64,000 bases of DNA from Micrasema longulum (Eukaryota > Arthropoda > Insecta > Trichoptera > Brachycentridae): contig JAGVSM010003417.1 in assembly GCA_022494885.1 (NCBI GenBank), positions 412,090 to 476,089 of the forward strand. The letters run 5' to 3'. Below, in pieces: positions 32,131 through 41,812 of the stretch. How positions within the stretch are numbered: position 1 is the first letter of the stretch; every line of letters starts with the position of its first letter. The notes beneath the pieces were generated by a model that did not search any database, was not told where the DNA came from, and saw only the letters and a list, made by a program, of their open reading frames with translations. The translations under genes and the position numbers were made by a program.

Positions 32131-32600
32131 ATAAACGCTGCTCTGCAGCACTGAAACTGAAAAAAAACGACTAACTTTTCTATGTTTACCGGTTTCTAGA
32201 CGTACCCGTCTCTTCGTCCAGACACCAATTCAACTAACATGCAAAACCCACTACACGCTTCATCACAATAGAGAAATATCACATTCTACTGGATATTGTG
32301 GAGAAATATTTTCAAACAAAAATTTAAGAAATAATATTTTTTTAAATACGTCAGTAGAAAAAACGGCGTTGTTGTTTTCTAGATGAAATGTAGATAGATA
32401 ACTGTCAACGGTGACTAGAGTGTGGTTTCCTAGGAAAACAGTGTTAAACGGTGTTGATAACACCGTTTTCATAGGAAACCACTCTCTCGGCACCGTTACG
32501 ACGGCTATCCACCGCATCACCGTTCACTACGGCCGTTAAGATACGGGCACCGCTGTCCTAGGAAACCCTAGCTTTAGGCCTTGATAGTTGTAACGTCAAG
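32131..32600. other. Otherwise unassigned sequence around the palindrome
   Basis: No coding motif apart from the palindrome listed separately. Confidence 0.35.
32418..32486. repeat. Two-tier palindrome
   Basis: Outer arms GAGTGTGGTTTCCTA (32418-32432) and TAGGAAACCACTCTC (32472-32486) enclose a perfect 9-bp hairpin AACGGTGTT / AACACCGTT (32447-32467) with a 3-nt loop. A further CCTAGGAAACC lies at 32551. It may be the core of a small foldback element. Confidence 0.6.
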
Positions 32601-32604
32601 ATTG

Positions 32605-32845
32605 TTGTAACCTCTGCCTGGAACCAATTGCCTTCAAACTTACGAATCATCAACAGTCCCAGTCAGTTTAGATCCCAACTAAAATCCCACTTTTTTAGAC
32701 TATCATACCCTTAATTTTAAATCTAAAATTATAATGTCACTTTGGTTTAGTAAGAATGTAAGTTTAGGTATACAATTGTAAAGCGCCCTTGATGTGATTT
32801 TTCACAAAAATGGCGCTGTACAAATCAGCCAAATATTATTATTCG
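32605..32845 (+). pseudogene. L2-like LINE, last codons and 3' tail
   Basis: TCTGCCTGGAACCAATTGCC onward matches 3090-3318 closely, including the stop after LSYP, AAGCGCCCTTGATGTGATTT and the final ATTATTATT. Confidence 0.85.
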
Positions 32846-33159
32846 AGAAAATGTTTTAAACTAATTTGAACGGTCAGAAACAAAAAACATCAATTGTGAC
32901 GTATTAGGGTCGTGACCAATGGAATGGTCGTTTTTGCGGGAGTTAAAAATTACAAATTAAAAAAATACTTTTTATGGTTCTAATAAGTAACAAAAAATTA
33001 TTTTTTTTCTAGAACTTTTCTTTACTACTTTTTTACTTTTCATAGACCTTATTTTTTTAAATGCAAAAAATGTAATGTTTCCTTATTGTTGCACAAAAAT
33101 ATAAACCTAACCCGGCGATTTAAAACCACACGCTTTAAGTAGGTAACCCATACATGCAA
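32846..33159. other. AT-rich, nothing recognised
   Basis: No motif. Confidence 0.4.
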
Positions 33160-33235
33160 ATTTTTTATTTTTATTTATTTATTTAATTTTACAATACGCC
33201 CAAGGGGCATTTACAAAAAAAAAACAGGTAAGTAC
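33160..33235 (-). repeat. LINE-B-like 3' end stub
   Basis: The minus strand contains AAATGCCCCTTGGGCGTATT with a poly-T/A flank, the LINE-B terminal motif. It is broken at 33236 by the hairpin element. Confidence 0.55.
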
Positions 33236-33690
33236 ACTCGTCCATGCGCTTTGTAGCTGCACGATGATTGGTTATCTAGCTTTCATATACCAACTTAAAA
33301 ATACCTAAATTTTATAAATGGGTCTAGAATTCCGATCGTCTATGCGCTTAGTAGCTGCAAGACGTGTTGTAATCTTACTCCTTTTTACTATTCATATTAT
33401 TTTTTTATTTTTTTAGTATCATTAATACACGCAATTTATTTGTCAATTTTTAAAATGTGTAAATGGGGGCTAAATTTCTAACTGTCTATGCGCTCTGTAG
33501 CTGCAAGACGTCCTGTAATCTAGCTTCTATCTGTTATATTTTTTTATTGATCTTAATTGAAAACGAGGAACTAGAATCCCAACCGTCCATGCGCTCTGTA
33601 GCTGCAAGACGTACTGGGATATTTATTAATTGTACAGCGCCCTTGAGGTGATTGTCACAAAAATGGCGCTATATAAATTATCCAACTATA
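33236..33690 (+). mobile_element. Hairpin element, second copy (5'-truncated in hairpin 1)
   Basis: Collinear with 17522-17962 with few differences. Similarity begins at CACTCGTCCATGCGCTTTGT, so the left arm of hairpin 1 is lost, while hairpins 2, 3 and 4 are present (about 33325, 33475 and 33575). Ends in the same L2-like tail ATTGTACAGCGCCCTTGAGG, ATGGCGCTATATAAATTATC. The left stem of hairpin 2 carries unpaired changes (ATTCCGA instead of ATTACAA). Confidence 0.8.
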
Positions 33691-34006
33691 TATACAAACG
33701 AAGAATGTAGAAACAATAAAAAGCATAATGCCATGCAAAATAAAAAGTGAAACTTTACATACTAAAAAAGAAAAAAAAAAAATAATAATAATAAATGGAT
33801 ATAAGAAAAGTAATTGAATTAAAAAGCAAATTGTAAATAATTTAAACAAAAAAATAAATACATTTACATATATTTATAAGTATAAAAAAAAATGGTATCA
33901 ACAAATTATTGTTAAAAACAAATAATAAAAATTAGTTAACAGTAAGTAAATATAAGATTATATTATAATTATAATTTCTGAAAATGTTTTATATTTTAAG
34001 AGAAAT
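33691..34006. other. AT-rich, possibly LINE-B 3' UTR remainder
   Basis: Poly-A rich, no frame. Position and orientation suggest the LINE split by the hairpin element, but this is not proven. Confidence 0.3.
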
Positions 34007-34235
34007 CGGCCTCGTAGTGTAGTGGTCAGCGCGTATGCCTACCGTGCAAGAGGTCCCGGGATCGATCCTTGTCAAAAGCAGACCGAACCGAAAGGCGTGT
34101 ATGACAAGATGTATGAATGTGGAAGAAGCTAAGAATATATGCCAGGATAGACGTGTCTGGCGGTCCATTCTCTCTGCCTACCCCTACAGAGAAATAGCGT
34201 GATGGTAGTTGTGGCTGTTCGAAAGTCATGATTAA
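34007..34235 (+). mobile_element. SINE3, tRNA-derived
   Basis: The head CGGCCTCGTAGTGTAGTGGT, CAGCGCGTATGCCTACCGTG and GGGATCGATCC is tRNA-like. The body ATGTATGAATGTGGAAGAAG, CTCTGCCTACCCCTACAGAG and AATAGCGTGATGGTAGTTGT is shared with 15288-15440. Confidence 0.75.
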
Positions 34236-34335
34236 AATTAATAATGTCATTTGCTAATTTGGAGGAATAGTTATTGTAAAGACACCTCATGTGAAGGACG
34301 AGAATTGTATATAAATTGATAAATAGCTGCGGTGC

Positions 34336-34442
34336 TATTCTGAACCGCTCTTGCGGCCGTAGAAAATGCTTTTATCTCGCGTATTTTGTATATAAAATAA
34401 AAATAAAAGTGTTTTCTACGGCCGCAAGAGCGGTTCAGAATA
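34336..34442. repeat. GC-rich 39-bp inverted repeat, 29-bp spacer
   Basis: Arms 34336-34374 and 34404-34442 (TATTCTGAACCGCTCTTGCG, GCCGTAGAAAA and complement) pair without mismatch over 31 bp, then with three mismatches. The spacer is AT-rich. It resembles a short foldback MITE core. Confidence 0.9.
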
Positions 34443-34950
34443 ACGGTTTCAATCAAATAACGGTTTCTTTTTCGGTTATTTTAATTGTTGAGGCCGCACC
34501 CTGCGAAAAAAAACCAAAGCGGTCTGAAAAGCCTTCAAAAGAAGTAATTTCGACCATGAAAAGTTTTTGGCGGATCAAAAACTTTTGCACGAGCCGTTAG
34601 TATTACAAACGAATTTGAAATTTTATCAATTATTTTCAGGCAAATGATACCTCGAGTGTCAAACGTGTCAAAACTCTTCATTGGCGCGTGACGTTTGACA
34701 AATTATCGAAGGAAACGAAAGACGACGCACGACGCTGGGAAATTGACGGTCGAAGAATAGGGTCTCAGAATAAAATAGGATATGTCAATCCTCAGTAATC
34801 CATCGCATCCCAATTTTTACGTCTAGTTAGGCTTAACATGAACATACAATTTATGTATTTTAGACTGGGTTCATACTTTTTTTTATATTTTCGCTTACCA
34901 TCGCTTTTTTCATTTATCATATAGAGGTATCTTATCGACGGATCAATTGA
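34443..34950. other. Unassigned non-coding sequence
   Basis: 34640-34790 is relatively GC-rich with GACGTTTGACAA and GGAAACGAAAGACGACGCAC. No gene. Confidence 0.3.
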
Positions 34951-34954
34951 AGAC

Positions 34955-35395
34955 AGTTTATTACGCTCTAGTACTGTCAATCATTAAATATGCAGTCGTT
35001 GGATGGGGGGGGCTTATAACGCTCATCTTAGACCCTTAAAAGTTCTACAGAAAAAATCATTAAAATAACACTTTATAAACCATCCTTGTTCTCAACTACC
35101 GAACTGTTCAAAAAAATTAATGTTTTAAGAGTGGGGGATATCTACGGAAAGTGTTGTATGCTTCAGGTGCATAAGGAGAGCCTCCCATCGGACCGTATTA
35201 CGGGAGGGTTGAGAACAGGATGCCTCGCTCTAAAGATAATTAAAATTACCAGGGCCAAACATCATTATACTTACATAGGACGGAAGCTTTTCAATTATTT
35301 ACCACAAAATCTACGTCAAGAAATAAATTACGAAAAATTTAAGGATAAATTAAAGAAAAGCTTCTTGACATAATTAACATTAACTGTATTTTGAA
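34955..35395 (+). pseudogene. LINE C-terminal fragment
   Basis: 34985-35085 reads AVVGWGGAYNAHLRPLKVLQ then KKSLK with frameshifts. 35086-35373 is open and reads FSTTELFKKINVLRVGDIYG, HHYTYIGRKLFNYLPQNLRQ and KFKDKLKKSFLT. The motif order (GWGG......L..LQ....K, LF....I..., G.KLFN.LP, FK..LK..FL) matches CR1/jockey-like C-termini. Confidence 0.75.
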
Positions 35396-35424
35396 AATGA
35401 AGACGGTATGTTAAATATGTGCCT

Positions 35425-35482
35425 ATGTTTATAAACTTTGTGTTTTAGTGTAATAACACTAAAACACAAAGTTTATAAACAT
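35425..35482. repeat. Perfect 27-bp palindrome with 4-nt loop
   Basis: Arms ATGTTTATAAACTTTGTGTT+TTAGTGT (35425-35451) and the exact complement (35456-35482) flank AATA. It lies 50 bp after the stop of the LINE fragment, in its 3' UTR. Confidence 0.97.
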
Positions 35483-35760
35483 TAAAAAAAAAATTAAAAA
35501 ATATTTTCTCAATTTTCAAAATGGTTTATTTTTTTATTTATTTTATTATTTTGTTTTGCATTTTTTGTTTCTTTGTTATGTTATTTTGTAAACTTGCCAA
35601 ACACAAGAGCCAGACTCTTTTTTGGCAAGTTCAACCTTAAGTATTTTTTTTTTACTGAATGTATTGTTTATTTATGCTAATAAAGGTTTTTATTTTTTAA
35701 AAAAAATTTTAAAAGATAAATACTAAAAAAAATAAAAAAATCAACTAAACGTATCTGTAC
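35483..35760 (+). repeat. LINE 3' UTR with conserved stem-loop
   Basis: AACTTGCCAAACACAAGAGC ... CTCTTTTTTGGCAAGTT forms an 11-bp stem (about 35591-35632). It matches positions 1-40. AATAAAGG and an A-rich end near 35700 complete the probable LINE tail. Confidence 0.5.
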
Positions 35761-35767
35761 CTTATAG

Positions 35768-35835
35768 GTCGTCGTGCAAGTTTGCCTACCGAGCAAGAGG
35801 TCTCGGGTTCGATTTCCGCAACATGGTTGATATCT
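35768..35835 (+). mobile_element. SINE4-like tRNA head fragment
   Basis: TTTGCCTACCGAGCAAGAGG, TCTCGGGTTCGATTTCC and AACATGGTTGAT parallel 58470-58520. Confidence 0.6.
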
Positions 35836-35861
35836 GTTCCCTAGTTCGCCCGCACCTCAGC

Positions 35862-36044
35862 GGCCTCCGTGGTGTAGTGGTCAAGACGCTTGACTCACGC
35901 ACGGAAGGTTCCGGGTTCGATTCCCGGTGAGAACACAAAAATTAAAAATGTGATTTTCCTCAAGCCTGGGTGCTCTGTGATGCAATTCACCACTGTTATT
36001 AGGTCTCCTGGCCTGTTGTGGTGCAAAAAAAAAATGTAAAAAAT
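35862..36044 (+). mobile_element. SINE1, tRNA-derived, lacking the LINE-like tail
   Basis: Head GGCCTCCGTGGTGTAGTGGT, CTTGACTCACGCACGG and CCGGGTTCGATTCCCGGTGA (tRNA-like; the anticodon-loop position reads CTCACGC, compatible with a Val-type ancestor). Body CTCAAGCCTGGGTGCTCTGT, TCTCCTGGCCTGTTGTGGTG then poly-A. The ATGT microsatellite and ACTATAGTTTGT tail of the other copies are absent; a LINE-B fragment follows directly. Confidence 0.85.
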
Positions 36045-36592
36045 GTAGAGTATTCCTCTGTTATCTGGTCTCCATATTATGATGTTCACATAAAAATACC
36101 CATTGAATCAGTTCAACATCGATTTTTTAGAAAAATAGGCTGGAGGCTGGGTTTATCCAGAGACCATTATACGTATAATGAGTTAGAAACCAGCTTAAAT
36201 ATATCTTCTCTTCAAGACCGTCGAAATAAATTCGATCTTCTGATCTTATTAAAAATTTTCAACTCACTTTTTGATGCGCTTGAACTACTGAGCTCAGTAA
36301 AATTAAATATCCCAACTAGAAACCTCAGACAAAACTTACTCTTTTATCCTGATATCCATAGAACTAACTATGGTTTTCATTCCCCTATTCCCAGAATTCT
36401 TAGGTATGCCAGCAAACATACAAGCCTTGATTTTTTTGATAACAAATTGTCTTCTTTCGAACAATCAATTAATCAAATTCAATTAAAAACACCTCTCTCC
36501 CGCTTCTACTCCATCTAAGTCTACTTTTATACCACTGTGTCTTTCTACTCTTCTTTATGATAATTTTCTATGTGTAAGTATGTCCTTAAAAA
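36045..36592 (+). pseudogene. LINE-B C-terminal fragment fused to SINE1
   Basis: Open to a stop at 36518: EYSSVIWSPYYDVHIKIPIE, SVQHRFFRKIGWRLGLSRDH, NISSLQDRRNKFDLLILLKI, HRTNYGFHSPIPRILRYASK and SLDFFDNKLSSFEQ. The frame enters from the SINE tail (first ATG at 36018), a chance fusion. The 3' UTR stops at TATGTCCTTAAAA and resumes after the LINE-D insertion at 37156. Confidence 0.8.
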
Positions 36593-37150
36593 GCGATGAG
36601 GATAATATTAAAATGTGGGAGACGAACAAATGTTAAGAAAATGATTCAACTTCTAGATATCATGACAATTGATCAAAGAATCAAATTCAATGTTGCCAAT
36701 GAAATAAACAAATTTATTAAAGGAATAGTTACGAGATATTTTCAAAATAAACTAAAAAATAATGAGTTCTTTCATAACTATGCAACAAGAGGATCTGAAA
36801 ATATAAGACTGGAAAAGAAATCAAAAGCAATGTCCCAGAACTGCCTTATGTACAAGGAAATAAAACTATTTGAAGAAATGCCAGAAAGCATAAAAAATTA
36901 AATTAATGTAAATATATTTAAAATTAAATGTAAAAAGTATATATGTGAAAAATATTAGGTAGTAAATAGTGTAAATAGTGAATATAATTAATGGAAATGT
37001 ACATATGAAACAGTTAATATTATAAATTAGGATACTAAGTGTATAATAGTGATAAATAATGTTAGAATAAGTATAGATGTAAATATTGTGTTGTAAATAT
37101 ATATTAGACTATGTAATACATAGAACTAAATAAATAAATAATAATAAAAT
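36592..37150 (+). pseudogene. LINE-D fragment nested in LINE-B 3' UTR
   Basis: 36596-36901 reads MRIILKCGRRTNVKKMIQLL, DIMTIDQRIKFNVANEINKF and YKEIKLFEEMPESIKN, the same family as 4545-4985. It is followed by an AT-rich 3' UTR ending AATAAATAAATAATAATAAAA. 5'-truncated. Confidence 0.75.
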
Positions 37151-37155
37151 AAAAA

Positions 37156-37198
37156 AATGCCCATTGGGCGTAGATATAAAAAAATAATATTTATTTAA
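37156..37198 (+). repeat. Displaced LINE-B 3' terminus
   Basis: AATGCCCATTGGGCGTAGAT is the remainder of the LINE-B 3' end interrupted at 36592, as shown by the uninterrupted copy at 6005-6045. Confidence 0.8.
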
Positions 37199-37199
37199 A

Positions 37200-37375
37200 A
37201 GGGTGTTTTCACACCAAAATATTTCGTAGTCCCTGGACTGGTGCCTGAAGCGTAAGACTGATTATCTTATCTTAATGTAACATAAAATTTATCAAGATAC
37301 GCTGCAATTGGTGTACCAGTGCAGCGCCCTATGCACCATTAGGTGTGGAAAAGGAATGATGATGATATTTTTTAT
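37200..37375 (+). mobile_element. SINE4 body
   Basis: AATATTTCGTAGTCCCTGGA, TATCAAGATACGCTGCAATT, GTGTACCAGTGCAGCGCCCT and GGAATGATGATGATA match 58550-58700. The tRNA head is missing. Confidence 0.75.
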
Positions 37376-37800
37376 TTGATGTGAGTTTTCTTATAATTTC
37401 ACAACTCGCTGCCCTAGTTCTTGTACGTTCAATAGACCATTTTACAAAAGACATTTTATTTGTTTTCAAAGTCAAATAAGTAAAATCAATAAGTGGAGAT
37501 TGGCACTCAAAAAACGCTGAAAATACTATTTAGTGATGGAAAAAAGAATAATTCTTTTGCTGTACCTAAAAGGATAAAACACGGGAGTCACATTGAACGT
37601 AATGTTCAGGAAACAAGATTTTGTAATTATGCGATTCCCAAAACATGATAACTTTCAAACCAAATGAGAATTTTTTATGTAAATATATGATTAATGCTAG
37701 ATGTCGTTCAATTTTAGTTTTAAATGTCTATGACGTTTTTCCAATATGTTGACCTTTAAATGGCTGATCAAAGACAAAGTTATTTAATTTAAATGTTTCG
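37376..37800. other. Unassigned
   Basis: No motif. Confidence 0.35.
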
Positions 37801-37814
37801 TTTTATTTTATTAC

Positions 37815-38690
37815 TTTGGTGTTCCACAAGGCAGTGTTCTTGGGCCAACTCTCTTTAATTTATACATCACTTATATAAGTTATATAATCGGCGATGGACA
37901 AATAACATGTTTTGCTAATGACACCGTTATTCTTATTCAAGAATATTCCTGGAATTCTGCATTCAAGAAAGCTAAAGTCACCATAAATGATGTAAAAGCA
38001 TGGCTGTATCTAAACCGCCAGACATTAAACTAGGATAAGACTCAACACATTGCTTTTAGCAAAACAATTAAAGGCCAACCGAAATCTGATTTAAAGCTCA
38101 ATCTTCATGACAACAAATGCAAAGGATACATTTGCAAATGGTCTTGCAACGGGTGGATGGTATAAAATATTTAGGTTTATACATTGATTATCCCTTAAAC
38201 AAGTATTAACATAACACAATATTAATCACAAATAGACTATATTCAGTAATTTATGTCTTTAGAAGAACAAGATGCATCATAAACCCAACTATAGCCAAAA
38301 TGTTATATTGTGACAAACACAAATTGAATACGGTATGGGGGAGCAGCAGGCAAGAAAGCACTTCATCCAGTGAATATTGAACACAGAGCCAGTTTAAAAG
38401 TCTTCTTGAAAGAGCCCATCCACACACCTACAGAAGAAATATTAACAAGATTTAACGTAATAAATATAAAAAAAAACTTTTTATAGTCATTCTGTTTCAG
38501 ATTCTAAAAGATACAGCAAAGCATACTTACACGCAAACGAAAACTAAGTTTTCGAGTAAAGAACTATTCAAAGTACGTAATTTTCTAACGGTATTTGGAC
38601 AGCGAAGTCACCTATTCGTAGTACCAAGAGTCTTCACCGGCTTGCCGCAGAAGCTCAGGAATTTTAAAATTTAAATAAAAATATGCATTA
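37815..38690 (+). pseudogene. LINE-E reverse transcriptase fragment
   Basis: 37818-38040 reads YFGVPQGSVLGPTLFNLYIT, ITCFANDTVILIQEYSWNSA and AKVTINDVKAWLYLNRQTLN, stop, DKTQHIAF. These are the reverse transcriptase GVPQGSVLGP motif, the catalytic F-A-D-D region with the first Asp replaced by Asn (FAND), and the following LN..KT. After frameshifts, 38340-38660 reads YGGAAGKKALHPVNIEHRAS, LKVFLKEPIHTPTEEILTRF and FTGLPQKLRNFKI-like residues. Dead by substitution, stops and indels. Confidence 0.75.
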
Positions 38691-38699
38691 TGGTCCGGA

Positions 38700-40030
38700 C
38701 CGTATCGGAGCAGTGAGTAAAAAAAAAATCATTTATAATAAAGTGTGTTGAATACGCACTGACTCAACTAAAAAATAATAATGATTCGTGCTTCGATACA
38801 GGGTTACCTGGTGCGGCAGGTAATTAGAAATATTTGAAAAAAAAAATGTTCCACAAAGTAAATGCTTCAAATATTTTTAACCTGGTAATTTGCGTGCGGA
38901 CAGAAATCTCAGTATAGGATCCGATTTTAATGGCTTAGTTGAAACAAAAAGTTCAAAGTCGAGCGCTTTTATCAGGGAATTATAAATTAAAAGCGGAACG
39001 CTTATTTCATCCCCTTCGGCAAAGGGAAGGTAATTTCCACAAGGAGGAAACTTCAACCGGGACATAATAAAGTCTTTATTTAAAAAAAAGCCTTTTCTAT
39101 GCATTCTGGGATGGTAACGCTTCTATTCACTGAAAATTAAAACGATTCTAACGCGCGAAATTCAATTTTAATTGGAATAACGACAAATTTATTTCGTTGC
39201 AAAGCAGTGATATAAAATTTAAAACATTTACAAACGACTTTTTTTGGAAAATAAAAAGGTTTTGAAAAAAAAAAAATCATCGTTCTATTCGTCTTTTAAT
39301 CACTATAATTCCCTTGGGCCTGACAATCACTAGCTATATTTTTATAAATTTATATGACGAGATTTTAAGTAAGTTTACTCTACTGAATAATTGTCTCATT
39401 ATTATGAATTTGGCTAATAATATGAAAGACTTATTTTGGATGTTGTCATTCTTCTTTATCGACAAATTTTATTTAAACGGACAGTAGCATAAATTTTTTT
39501 ATTCAGTTGCATAAACTAGTTACAAAAATCCACATTAATAAAAAATAGCTGAAAAAATCTGAATGTACACACATAGACTAACTTAATTCGTAGTTTGTTT
39601 TTGGATAGGTTAAAATTTGTTGCGTAAAAAATAAGCCCTCTAATAAATGAATACATATTTTGTCTCCTCTATAAAGTTTGATTCCTGTTAATTATACTGA
39701 ATTAAATGTGTAATTTATGCAAGACCTAATGAAGAGATGAACAAGTAATTAAGAAAGGTATGTAAGTGTAAAATGAAGCGGGGAGAAGTTATTCTATCAA
39801 TAAATAGACAAACCTAGAATGTTTTGTGGCTTCATAGATAAGATAGAGAATATAAAATACACCCCTTGCCTCAAATTGGCTTTTGAATCCAATATACTGA
39901 ATTGCTTTGCACAGGGTGTCGCATTTCGCATTTTAATCTCAATTAACTTTTAAATGTTAACAGAAAGAGGGGGGTGAAGTGGGACGTTGAAGTTTTTATT
40001 TTTGTTTTATTTATTTATTTCACATTTTTC
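38700..40030. other. Long stretch without recognised repeat
   Basis: 38880-39120 is moderately GC-rich and matches no other part of the window. No open frame with exon-like borders was found. The rest is AT-rich. Confidence 0.35.
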
Positions 40031-40034
40031 TTAA

Positions 40035-40395
40035 TTTTTTATTTAATTCTATATGAACACCTCACTGGGCATAGCCCGTGTCGAGGCATTCATTAACATT
40101 ATTTTATATTATGTTCTAGTAAATAATAAATAACCCTGTATGGATATAAACAAAAAATATAAATAGCAGACATGCAACAATAATTCTGAGTTCAAATAGA
40201 CTATTGTTTTGGTGGGATGACCGTCTCGAGGCAGTTTTTGGGACCCAAATACAGAAGCCATTTTAACAAATAATTTGAATTTTTGTTCATTTGTATTCAA
40301 TTTTAAATCAAGAGGTAGAGTGTTGTAAATTTTGGGAGCAAGGTACATGTGACTCCTCTGACCAAACGATGTTGTTATTTTAGGTGGCACGAATA
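40035..40395 (-). pseudogene. LINE C-terminal fragment
   Basis: The frame 40390-40109 reads PPKITTSFGQRSHMYLAPKI, YNTLPLDLKLNTNEQKFKLF. It has the G.R.....AP.IYN.LP...K......FK order of LINE C-termini. The 3' UTR carries TGCCTCGACACGGGCTATGC and AGTGAGGTGTTCATATAG (40040-40095), a relative of the CTCGGCACGGG motif at 21085. Confidence 0.7.
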
Positions 40396-40685
40396 GTTGT
40401 CTCTTTTTTATCTTGTTTCATAGATTTTATTATGTTTACTCTCACCATTTTCTTCTTTCTTTTCAACACCTACTCGTTCAAGCTCCTCCGTTGTGGGTGT
40501 TCTGATAGGGACCCCGAGCAGAGCCTTGAGTACATACTCGCAGGTACTGCGATTTTTTTATTTGCGATTTTTTTTTGGATTGTCGGTCGGAAGAGTGCGT
40601 TCGCTATCGAGGCTTACATAACAAGCTATTTTTCGCTTGCTACGACTAGAAGAAAGTTCAAGTTTAAAAAAATAAACTCTTGGAA
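40396..40685. other. Unassigned
   Basis: A 114-codon hydrophobic plus-strand frame starts at a non-ATG codon and runs into Penelope-like sequence. It is not considered real. Confidence 0.35.
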
Positions 40686-40689
40686 CCGA

Positions 40690-41010
40690 AAATTTGACAT
40701 AAGCCCAGTAATAACAGTGCACGAATAATAAAAAAAAGCAATTAAAATACACAGACACCCAAATAATATAAACAAAGACGACGGGCTTAAATTAAACTCA
40801 ACATGGTTCCCAGCACTACATACTACAAAAACGAATAGAATTGTGCCTACTGCCGACTGCGACATGGTACAAATTACTAGTAGTTAAACACATACTTTTT
40901 TCTACAAAACACTCAGTTTGACCTGAAGATGGCTCCTGCAATGGTAGCCGAAATGTCAGAACAAATCCAACACACACGGTATCACCCAATAAAAAAACAT
41001 ATTGATGACA
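40690..41010 (+). pseudogene. Penelope-like C-terminus and 3' end
   Basis: Reads KKAIKIHRHPNNINKDDGLK, LNSTWFPALHTTKTNRIV, then stops and the 3' UTR GAAGATGGCTCCTGCAATGG, TAGCCGAAATGTCAGAACAA. Same order as 26655-27110 in opposite orientation. Only the last part of the GIY-YIG region remains. Confidence 0.7.
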
Positions 41011-41765
41011 GTAACCGTGAAAACCTTTGCACCTATTTAAGACTAAGTTATGCCGACACGACTGAGCAACATCTTTTACAGTGATGAAGCAGATTTTCAT
41101 CTTGAAGGTTACTGGAGTTTATACAATTCGAGAAAAATGCGTGAACAGCCATTCCATAGTCAGAAGGCAGTTGTGCGCTGTTCCATGTGAAGAAATCATT
41201 ATTTTCAAAAAACATAAATAATCGATAGTATTTTTAATACACAAACCTATTTCATCATCATTTGCAAATAAATAAAAAACGCCTCTTTAAAAAAATAGAT
41301 TTGCGAATCAACTAGGCCAGTGGTCGCTAAACTCATTAGTCAAAAGAGCCAAAGATCGGCAGTTAAAAAATTAAGATTTCCTTTGAGAACCGAATACCTT
41401 AATGGTTTCTTCTGTAATGGCAACGTACCTTAATAATAAAGTACGTGCATAAGCAGCAGAAAATATTCGTATTTGCTCTCTATTTTAACTAGAATTCTTT
41501 AAATTGGCGATGATAAAAAGCTTTAGCTAAAATTGTGATGTCAATATTGATCATTAAAACATTTTTTCTGGAAATGTATGCGCACAGAGCAGTCCTTGTT
41601 GAATGATGCAATGGTAAAGAAGTGTCTCGTGATTAATTTTCGACTTCAAAATATTTAAAAAATATATTTTTCCCATCTGCATCATTAAAACAATTTTATC
41701 GAGTTTAATATGATGTTTTTCCGTGCTTTAATGACAGCATTTGCAATATTCTCGCCACGTGTTGT
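41011..41765. other. Unassigned non-coding sequence
   Basis: No motif recognised. Confidence 0.4.
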
Positions 41766-41812
41766 GTTCAATTTGTGGATTAAAGTTCCACTCGTCTTTT
41801 ATTTATATAATA
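41766..41812. repeat. End of the foldback family
   Basis: TTCAATTTGTGGATTAAAGT, ACTCGTCTTTTATTTA equals one end of the element at 398-1160. Confidence 0.6.

Noticed and set aside
33463..33651. 62-codon frame across the hairpin element
   Set aside because: It crosses two hairpins and the L2-like tail; the frame is not maintained in the copy at 17750, so it is accidental.
35862..35935. Apparent tRNA gene (clear A and B boxes)
   Set aside because: The same head recurs with identical SINE body at 61676 and 63582, and the anticodon stem is poorly paired, so it is a SINE, not a functional tRNA gene.
40384..40728. Hydrophobic 114-codon frame suggesting a membrane protein
   Set aside because: It starts at a non-ATG codon, has T-rich composition and runs into Penelope-like sequence; no family motif.
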